This document shows, one piece after another, positions 56,570 through 64,000 of a stretch of DNA of 64,000 nt (its first letter is position 1; each line of letters starts with the position of its first letter). Source of the DNA: Branchiostoma floridae (lineage: Eukaryota > Chordata > Leptocardii > Amphioxiformes > Branchiostomatidae); the NCBI RefSeq assembly GCF_000003815.2, contig NC_049989.1, positions 17,390,554-17,454,553 of the forward strand, read 5' to 3'. Below the pieces are notes generated by a model that worked only from the letters and a program-made list of their open reading frames with translations, did no database searches and was not told where the DNA came from. Both the position numbers and the translations under genes were made by a program.

Positions 56570-57015
56570 TTATTGCAAGTTTCTTTTTTTGCTTTTCTAT
56601 GCATAACGAGAAGAAGGGAGTTCAAATGATTTACTTTTCTATTCCATGTTTAAGTTGAAGAAGCAAGTCAAAATGCTGACTACTTTTGTTGTACTTTCTC
56701 CTTGTTCCTCAAAATTATCAACAGTTATTATTTCAAGTTTCTTTGTACTTTTTTTTACATATAAGGTCAAGAAGCGAGTTCAAATGATTGACTTTTGTAG
56801 GTTTAAGTGAAAGAAGTGAGTTAAAATGCGGACTAGTTTTGTTGTTCTTCTTGTTTGTCAATTTTATCAACTGTCCTTTTTGAAAGTTTCTTAGTACTGT
56901 TTTTCTACGTAAAAGTTCAAGAAGCAAGGTCAATGTTGACTAGTTTTGTTGTAGATCTTGTTCATCAATTTTATCAAATGGCATTATTGTAAGTTTCCTT
57001 ATTTTTGCTTTTCTC
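56570..57015. repeat. ~150-bp imperfect tandem repeats, about 3-4 copies
   Basis: AAGTTTCTT/CTTA(G)TACT-type segments begin near 56572, 56728, 56877 and 56986. Each is followed by AAGAAGC(G/A)AGTTCAAATG and GACTAGTTTTGTTGT variants. Confidence 0.7.
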
Positions 57016-57344
57016 GTTAGAATTTCAGAAGTGAGTTAGAATGCCTCGATGAATACAAGATATTCCTAAATGTGATTTTGTGTGGTCTCAATCTATGCCT
57101 GCTATTGATTGATATGCCTAGGTAAGATGACCTGTCCCTAGCCCCAGAAATGTCATGTTGAAAGTGGACGTCTTGAGTATAATCTGATTTATAGTGTTGG
57201 TTAGAGCACGTCTGTCTCTTGAGAGGAGGGGAAGGCTGGCTCTTGGTTGGCTGAAACAGCATGCCAAGTCAAGGGACAGAGGTGCTATAACTAACTTCTG
57301 ACCATACTATGTGGATTTCAAAGCAACCAAATCCTCACCCCTGA

Positions 57345-57881
57345 TTGGCTAAGGACAGATGTCTGTGCTCTAAGTTCCTGTTCAGCGCCATGTTTCTGTT
57401 CACTTTCTACACGCTAGCACGGGTTGGTGAAGTTACGGTCCCCCCTCTTTCATACCACACGTTACAATTATCGGACATTACTTTCCAATCATCCCAAAAC
57501 AGCAGCTCCCCGCGCTTGGTCGTAACCTTCCGTTCTTTCAAACACAACAATGACGCTCGGGTCGCCTCAATTTCCATTGTCCCACAACCAGGTAGCATGC
57601 ACTGCCCGGTAGCTACCTTACAGCAATACCTGATGGTGCGTGGGAACAAGGCGGACTGTCTGTTCCTACTCCGTAACGGACTCCCGGTCTCCTGCGATCA
57701 TTTTTCTAGAGCACTTCGACTCTGCCTGCTAACTGCGGGTTTGGACACTACCAGTTTTACAACCCATTCCTTTCGCATAGGTGCGGCCACGTTTGCTGCT
57801 CTTAATGGTCTGTCGGATCCGCAAATCCGTGCTCTAGGCAGATCGTCGTCGGATGCCTTCAAAAAGTACATCCTGTTGTAA
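57345..57881 (+). CDS. Tyrosine recombinase catalytic domain, uninterrupted
   Basis: A 178-codon frame (first ATG near 57389) reads 'FTFYTLARVGEVTVPP' (catalytic Arg I), 'FRSFKHNNDA', 'CPVATLQQYLMVRG', 'TTHSFRIGAATFAALNGL' (H-x-x-R box) and 'IRALGRSSSDAFKKYI' (catalytic Tyr). These match phage-integrase-like recombinases of metazoan YR retroelements. The usual Trp after 'ALGR' is Ser. The N-terminal core-binding domain is not seen, and an AG acceptor-like site lies near 57351. It may be one exon or a truncated element. It differs in sequence from the DIRS recombinase at 6.6 and 21-23 kb. Confidence 0.7.
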   Translation: MAKDRCLCSKFLFSAMFLFTFYTLARVGEVTVPPLSYHTLQLSDITFQSSQNSSSPRLVVTFRSFKHNNDARVASISIVPQPGSMHCPVATLQQYLMVRGNKADCLFLLRNGLPVSCDHFSRALRLCLLTAGLDTTSFTTHSFRIGAATFAALNGLSDPQIRALGRSSSDAFKKYILL

Positions 57882-58312
57882 GTTTAATGGCATTTTCCCA
57901 GCAAATATTTCTGACATTGTAAGCAAACAAAGATTTGTAGACGTAACAACTTGATAAGAGTGTTACATGTTACATCCAGTGTTTATACAGTCTGTTTTTG
58001 ACTAGGATACGACCTGTAGCTAACGGACTTGTTGTCTGTCATTTCAGTTACACACTTGTATTCCTTAGCAGTCACGCAGATGTTCCGCTGTTATTACTCG
58101 CTGACTTGCCACTTGACATTAGTTTAAGCTATCTTATTTTCCTGCCAACAGGCAAGTGCCATGTCATGTCATATTTCTCATGTCATGGTTTGAGGCTGTT
58201 TAGTCGATAATCGAAAATATTAGATTCGTAAGGAAGTTGACATGCGCTATTATTTCTTTATATGCGTTTACAGAAGTACCTAAGCTTTTACATTACACCA
58301 TTGTATTTTTCC

Positions 58313-58362
58313 TAAGCCTCGGGCGGATTGCCCGAGCTTTATGAATAAAACACACCTTCTGT
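58313..58362 (+). terminator. Hairpin followed by AATAAA
   Basis: CTCGGGC-GGATT-GCCCGAG is an exact 7-bp hairpin. It is followed within about ten bases by AATAAA. It lies ~440 bases after the recombinase stop, so it may be the 3' end of that transcript. Confidence 0.4.
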
Positions 58363-58489
58363 TTACGCCAAACTTGAATGGTTACAGTAATTCTTGTATC
58401 ATGAACGTGATGTTAAATCCTTGGTAGGAAGTGAAAAAATATTTTGCGACGTTTATTTCATATTCCACAGCTTTTGTACTTCAATAAAT

Positions 58490-58830
58490 ACATACATGTT
58501 ATTTTTGTTGTGGATTCTTATCACCAATGGATGAGCACGAACTGTTAATTTGATGCTAGCGGAGAGCAGATTAAAGGTATGCACGTATATATCTCTACAC
58601 TATAAGGATGACACAAAGATAAATTGACCTGTTTCGATCTTTAATGCAAAAGTCTTCATCAGAATTACAAGATAATATCGTACCATTCTTGTTAATATGC
58701 CGTTTCATATACGCCCTGTCACACCCCACATTATGGTTCAAACGTGATTTAATTACAGCAAGTTAGGTAACTTTAAAATGCAATTTTAAAGGCACTTTTC
58801 TGTGTATAGGTGGCGCTTTGTGTTATACAT
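58490..58830. repeat. Left copy of ~330-bp direct repeat
   Basis: This contains ATGAGCACGAACTGTT, ACTATAAGGATGACACAAAG, GACCTGTTTCGATCTTTAAT and CTTCATCAGAAT. The same order recurs at 60206-60535. The minus strand carries CTGATGAAGAC...GATCGAAAC. Confidence 0.85.
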
Positions 58831-58839
58831 CGAAAAGTA

Positions 58840-60205
58840 GAAAATACAAAAAAGCTGAGAAGAACGTGAACGTGAACAAAGGTAAAGAAGACTTGTCTCC
58901 GCCACAGTCAGTCTCCCCTCAGTCTTCATCGCAGTCAATCTCTCCACAGTCTCCCCTCAGTCTCCGCCGCAGCCAGTCTCCCCTCAGTCTCTCCGCAGTT
59001 TCCGCCACAGCCAGTCTCCCCTCAGTCTCTCCGCAGTCTCCCCGCAGTCTCCCCTCAGTCTCTGCCCCACCCAGTCTCCCCTCAGTCTCCGCCGCAGCCA
59101 GTCTCCCCTCAGGCCCTCCGCAGTTTTCGCCGCAGCCAGTCTCCCTGGGTCTCCCCGCAGTCTCCCCTCAGTCTCCACTCCAGCCAGTCTCCCCTCAGTC
59201 TCCGCCCCAGCCAGTCTCCCCTCAGTCTCTCCACAGTTTCCGCTACAGCCAGTCCTCCCTCAGTCTCCCCGCAGTCTCCCCTCGGTCTCCACCCCAGCCA
59301 GGCTCCCCTCAGTCTCCACCGCAGCCAGTCTCTCCGCAGTCTCCGCCGCAGCCAGTCTCTCCGCAGTCTCCGCCGCAGCCAGTCTCTCCACAGTCTCCGC
59401 CCCAGCCAGTCTCCCCTCAGTCTCCACCCCAGCCAGTCTCCCCTCAGTCTCTCCGCAGTCTCCCCGCAGTCTCCCCTCAGTCTCTACGCAGTCAGGCTCC
59501 CCTCAGTCTCCGCCGCAGCCAGTCTCTCCGCAGTCTCCGCCCCAGCCAGTCTCCNNNNNNNNNNNNNNNNNNNNNNNNNNNNNNNNNNNNNNNNNNNNNN
59601 NNNNNNNNNNNNNNNNNNNNNNNNNNNNNNNNNNNNNNNNNNNNNNNNNNNNNNCAGTCTCCCCGCAGTCTCCCCTCAGTCTCTGCCCCAGCCAGGCTCC
59701 CCTCAGTCTCCGCCGCAGCCAGTCTCTCCGCAGTCTCCGCCCCAGCCAGTCTCCCCTCAGTCTCCACCCCAGCCAGTCTCCCCTCAGTCTCTCCGCAGTT
59801 TCCGCTACAGCCAGGCTCCCCTCAGTCTCCACCCCAGCCAGTCTCCCCTCAGTCTCCACCGCAGCCAGTCTCTCCGCAGTCTCCGCCGCAGCCTGTCTCT
59901 CCGCAGTCTCCGCCGCAGCCAGTTTCCCCTCAGTCTCTCCGCAGCCAGTCTCCCCTCAGTCTCTCCGCAGTTTACCGCTACAGCCAGTCCTCCCTCAGTC
60001 TCCACCCCAGCCAGTCTCCCCTCAGTCTCCACCGCAGCCAGTCTCTCCGCAGTCTCCGCCGCAGCCTGTCTCTCCGCAGTCTCCGCCGCAGCCAGTCTCC
60101 ACTCAGTCTCTGCCCCAGCCAGTCTCCCCTCAGTCTCCGCCGCAGCCAGTCTCCCCTCAGTCTCTCTGCAGTCTACGCCGCAGCCAGTCTCCCCTCATTC
60201 TCTCC
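58840..60205. repeat. 27-bp-based Pro/Ser/Gln array, one open plus frame
   Basis: Units of CAGTCTCC(G/A)CC(G/C)CAGCCAGTCTC type, with 12- to 27-bp variants and higher-order structure, fill the interval. A plus frame at 58818-60245 (475 codons, counting the gap) would give 'SPQSPPQPV'-type repeats. Its register changes along the array (also 'LRRSQSPLS'), and other frames are also open. Translation is therefore doubtful. An N run breaks the array, so its true length is unknown. Confidence 0.8.
59555..59654. other. Assembly gap (100 N)
   Basis: Exactly 100 N inside the repeat array; a placeholder length. Confidence 0.98.
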
Positions 60206-60535
60206 TTGTATACACGTAATTTTTGTTGCGGTTTCCAACGGGTGAGCACGAACTGTTTGATACTAGCGAAGAGCAGTTGAAAGTATGCAAGGCATTTCTC
60301 TATACTATAAGGATGACACAAAGATAATTTGACCTGTTTCGATCTTTAATGCAACTGTCTTCATCAGAATGACAAGTTAATATCGCACCGTTCTTGTTGA
60401 TATGCCGTTTAATTTACGCCCTACCATGACCAACATAATGGTTCTTTATGTTATACGTGATTTCATTATGGTAAAGTATGACACTTTAAAGCTAAATGCC
60501 TTTTTCTGTGGACATGTGGTGTTTTGTTATATTAT
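60206..60535. repeat. Right copy of ~330-bp direct repeat
   Basis: Counterpart of 58490-58830, roughly 80-85% alike by eye. The intervening ~1.4 kb is almost wholly the 27-bp array. Confidence 0.85.
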
Positions 60536-60722
60536 GAAGACATCGTCAACTCATGGCATAGGCGGAAAATACTAATTCTGTCTAGCTGTAAGAACTTGTC
60601 TACTCGCCTTCTTTATCGATGATATCAGTCGTGTTTTTAGGAAACGTCACGATTTAGCAAAATCACAACCTTCCACAACGCCCCTACCTCTACACCGCTT
60701 CATGGCATTACGTGTTACATTA

Positions 60723-63675
60723 CTACTCTTCTTCCATTCCCTCACTTTCATCATCTAAAGCGCTCTGATCCCGGTTCTGGAAAATAAATAGAACATAAAG
60801 ACATGTTAGGTTTTTTTTTTTTTTTCATCTACACGTTGATCATTTCACGTCAGATCCCTGCAGCAGGTAAACCCATAAGATATATCAAGAAAAGATAGAG
60901 TTGTTTAAAATCAAAAAGTATCAGAACTTTACTTTAGATTTTAGTTAACAACACTGACAGTGTTGTTATAGGTATCTGATTGAGAACAATAGTTTCTGAT
61001 TTTCCCAATGTATCATATTATAAGTTGCGTTCCTCGTAAGTACTTTTATTGAATATTAGCCAGGACACTACGTGCATGACATATAACAAGCTACAATATT
61101 GAAGGGAGAGAAACAAATACTCTACCTCGTGGAGTGGAAGTGTGCTGGTCAGGGAATCATTATGGTTGCTGCTGTGTGGCGCAAATGATATCTGAAACAT
61201 TTCGAAGTAATTGATAAACTTAAGGATAATGCAGAATGCAAAATTTATTAGACACTAAATCCTATCAAATACAATAATAGAGAAATATACTCCATCGTTT
61301 AATGGTGTGCTGTAATGTCATGTCATCAAATCTAAACAGAAATCAGAAAACACCGTGCCATTATTCAAGGCAATTACCTCATCATCACCGTCATCCTCCA
61401 TGACGTCATCCATCTGCTGACTTGAGGCGACCAGTCTCGCATCCGGCATCGCCCCCTCATCCAGAAACATCGCCTCTTGAGACTGTTTCTTCTCTTCATC
61501 CTTTGCCCCTTCTACAGCCCCTTTCCCCTCCACACCCTGTTTCACACATCCATCCTGGATCGCCTCCCTAGCCTGTCTCACACCTACATGTCGTCGTGCG
61601 TCTCTGCCACGCCTCACATCGCCATTTTGCCTCTCCTCCCTAGCCCACCTCACACCACCATGCCGTCTCTCCTCTCTCGCTCGCCTCACATTTCCATATT
61701 GCGTCTCCTCTCTATCCCGCCTCACATCTCTATGCCGTCTCGACTCTCTCGGCGCCCGCCTCACACCTCCATATTGCCTCCCCTCTCTATCCCGCCTATC
61801 ATGTCTATGCCGTCTCTCCTCTCTCGCTCGCCTCAGAGCTCCATTTTGCCTCTCCTCTCTATCCCGCCTCACATCTCTATGCCGTCTCGACTCTCCCGAC
61901 CGCCTCACACCCCCATATTGCCTCCCCTCTCTATCCCGCCTAACATGTCTATGCCGTCTCTCCTCTCTCGCTCGCCTCAGAGCTCCATTTTGCCTCTCCT
62001 CTCTATCCCGCCTCACATCTCTATGCCGTCTCGACTCTCTATCTCGCCTCCCAGCTCCATCTCGAGTAGTCACTCCATCCCGCCTCCCAGCTCCATCTTG
62101 AGTAGTCACTCCATCCCGCCTCCCAGCTCCATCTTGAGTAGTCACTCCATCCCGCCTCCCAGCTCCATCTTGAGTAGTCACTCCATCCCGCCTCCCAGCT
62201 CCATCTTGAGTAGTCACTCCATCCCGCCTCCCAGCTCCAACTTGAGTAGTCACTCCATCCCGCCTCCCAGCTCCATCTTGAGTAGTCACTCCATCCCGCC
62301 TCCCAGCTCCATCTTGAGTAGTCACTCCATCCCGCCTCCCAGCTCCATCTTGAGTAGTCACTCCATCCAGCTTCACAGCTCCATCTTGAGTAGTCACTCC
62401 ATCCAGCTTCACAGCTCCATCTTGAGTAGTCACTCCATCCCGCCTCCCAGCTCCATCTGGAGTAGTCACTCCATCCAGCTTCACAGCTCCATCTGGAGTA
62501 GTCACTCCATCCAGCTTCACAGCTCCAACTTGAGTAGTCACTCCATCCCGCCTCCCAGCTCCATCTTGAGTAGTCACTCCATCCCGCCTCCCAGCTCCAT
62601 CTGGAGTAGTCACTCCATCCCGCCTCCCAGCTCCATCTGGAGTAGTCACTCATGCCCGCCTCCCAGCTCCAGCTGGAGTAGTCACTCCATCCAGCTTCAC
62701 AGCTCCATCTTGAGTAGTCACTCCATCCAGCTTCACAGCTCCATCTTGAGTAGTCACTCCATCCCGCCTCCCAGCTCCATCTGGAGTAGTCACTCCATCC
62801 AGCTTCACAGCTCCATCTTGAGTAGTCACTCCATCCAGCTTCACAGCTCCAACTTGAGTAGTCACTCCATCCAGCCTCCCAGCTCCATCTGGAGTAGTCA
62901 CTCCATCCAGCTTCACAGCTCCATCTTGAGTAGTCACTCCATCCCGGCTCCCAGCTCCAGCTGGAGTAGTCACTCCATCCAGCTTCACAGCTCCATCTTG
63001 AGTAGTCACTCCATCCAGCTTCACAGCTCCATCTTGAGTAGTCACTCCATCCAGCTTCACAGCTCCATCTTGAGTAGTCACTCCATCCAGCTTCACAGCT
63101 CCATCTGGAGTAGTCACTCCATCCAGCTTCACAGCTCCATCTGGAGTAGTCACTCCATCCAGCTTCACAGCTCCATCTTGAGTATCGACTCCATCCCGGC
63201 TCCCAGCTCCATCTTGTGTATCGACTCCATCCCGGCTCCCAGCTCCAGCTGGAGTATCGACTCCATCCCGGCTCCCAGCTCCAGCTGGAGTAGTCACTCC
63301 ATCCAGCTTCACAGCTCCATCTTGAGTAGTCACTCCATCCAGCTTCACAGCTCCATCTGGAGTAGTCACTCCATCCAGCTTCACAGCTCCATCTTGAGTA
63401 GTCACTCCATCCAGCTTCACAGCTCCATCTGGAGTAGTCACTCCATCCAGCTTCACAGCTCCATCTGGAGTAGTCACTCCATCCAGCTTCACAGCTCCAT
63501 CTTGAGTATCGACTCCATTCCGGCTCCCAGCTCCAGCTGGAGTATCGACTCCATCCCGGCTCCCAGCTCCAGCTGGAGTAGTCACTCCATCCAGCTTCAC
63601 AGCTCCATCTTGAGTAGTCACTCCATCCAGCTTCACAGGGGAGGGTCTTTTTAGCGAATGCCCACAAACGCCCAC
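60723..63675 (-). CDS. Predicted spliced gene encoding 12-residue tandem repeats
   Basis: Minus strand. A large exon ends at a GT donor after 61378. A 66-bp exon follows (61191-61126, 'ISFAPHSSNHNDSLTSTLPL'), then a last exon at 60776-60723 ('NRDQSALDDESEGMEEE', stop). All junctions are phase 0 and GT-AG. The large exon reads ~45 near-identical 12-residue units (variants 'DGVTTQDGAVKL', 'DGVTTPDGAGRR', 'DGVDTPAGAGSR'). About 14 older, charged units follow ('REERQNGALRRA', 'REERRHRHVRRD'), then an acidic non-repeat tail with 'QQMDDVMEDDGDDE'. An in-frame TGA at 62652-62650 splits the array: pseudogene, allele, sequencing error, or translation starting downstream. The 5' end is not found and may lie outside. 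Function unknown. Confidence 0.5.
62035..63640. repeat. 36-bp minisatellite, about 45 copies
   Basis: The plus-strand unit AGCTCCATCTTGAGTAGTCA plus CTCCATCCCGCCTCCC has three main variants (CCCGCCTCCC, CAGCTTCAC, CCGGCTCCC) interspersed in blocks. The period is 36, keeping one minus frame open except for one TGA; a long plus frame (61477-63654) and a third frame are also open. Degenerate 36-bp units continue to about 61545. Confidence 0.95.
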
Positions 63676-63861
63676 TCTAGAGAAGTCCGCGCTGCACGAA
63701 TCTCATTTTTTTTGCTCGGAATATGTCCACGTTGTGCTCCCATGTATTAATCCTGAGTTTCAAGTCAATCCATTGACCCGAAGTGACATAAATCAAAGTT
63801 TTCGATTCTCGATGGTCTTTTTAGCGAACGCCCAGCAAAATGTCTTTTTAGCGAATGCCCA
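63646..63861. repeat. Thrice-repeated GTCTTTTTAGCGAAYGCCCA
   Basis: The 20-bp sequence occurs at about 63645, 63814 and 63842, on the 5' side of the 36-bp array with respect to the minus-strand gene. 63862-64000 holds nothing recognised. Confidence 0.75.
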
Positions 63862-64000
63862 CTATATCCACAAAAATATCGGCCGTCGCGCAACGACACC
63901 TAAACCTACCGCCACAAACATGTTCAAGATGGTGTCCCATTGATGTGTACGGAGTTTCCGTGCTTTACAAGCATTTAAAGTCCCTGTTTTTGGTCAAAAT

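Noticed and set aside
58490-60535. Firm call of a hammerhead ribozyme
   Set aside because: Only the CTGATGA...GAAAC core and an imperfect stem II are visible; stems I and III were not found by eye, so it is left as a hypothesis.
61477-63654. 725-codon plus-strand Ser/Pro/Ile frame
   Set aside because: It is antisense to the minus frame that has phased exons and a stop. The 36-bp repeat leaves several frames open, so length alone is not evidence.
62039-63667. 542-codon minus frame of Trp/Ser-rich repeats
   Set aside because: It is an alternative frame of the same 36-bp array and has no flanking non-repeat coding sequence or splice sites.

Overview
The window looks like metazoan, probably invertebrate-deuterostome, nuclear DNA. 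Genes are split by GT-AG introns and dispersed among decayed transposons of many classes (DIRS-like tyrosine-recombinase retroelements, CR1/Jockey/L1-like LINEs, PIF/Harbinger, FLYWCH/MULE, piggyBac-like and Tc1-like MITEs), and there are several minisatellites. A single-copy-looking TRAF-type gene with RING, TRAF zinc fingers and MATH domain, plus this transposon mix, fits amphioxus (Branchiostoma) best. That assignment is inference; no marker gene proves it.

Layout. 0-21 kb is a transposon graveyard: LINE fragments at 0.4-1.1, 2.7-3.4, 11-12.4, 16.3-17 and 17.1-17.7 kb; a FLYWCH remnant at 5.0-5.7 kb; pieces of a DIRS-like element at 6.6-11 kb; and two Harbinger transposase remnants at 13.6-15.6 and 18.3-18.9 kb. 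21-28 kb holds a more complete DIRS-like retroelement on the minus strand (gag, RT, RNase H, tyrosine recombinase). It is broken by two ~0.94-kb MITEs, each flanked by TTAA, and is preceded by a 77-bp tandem array. 28-39 kb holds a palindromic minisatellite, a CR1-like LINE joined to a recombinase fragment, an 18-copy 52-bp array and a ~1.6-kb tandem duplication.

39.7-42.7 kb (minus) carries an intact, spliced integrase-core gene (three exons, 499 codons, DDE triad present, possible extra 5' exon). 43-46.4 kb holds two LINEs abutting head to head, one with an 836-codon ORF. 48.3-55.9 kb (plus) is the six-exon TRAF-like gene (394 aa), with MITEs and a LINE tail in its introns. 57.3-57.9 kb is a tyrosine-recombinase ORF. 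58.5-60.5 kb is a Pro/Ser/Gln-coding 27-bp array, with a 100-N gap, between two ~330-bp direct repeats. 60.7-63.7 kb (minus) is a predicted spliced gene whose large exon is built almost wholly of 12-residue repeats and contains one in-frame stop.

No prokaryotic features, rRNA, tRNA or CRISPR were seen. Host genes with reasonable support are the TRAF-like gene, the integrase-core gene (host or transposon-derived) and the 12-residue-repeat gene. All exon structures were read by eye from frame, splice dinucleotides and family resemblance; no database search was run.
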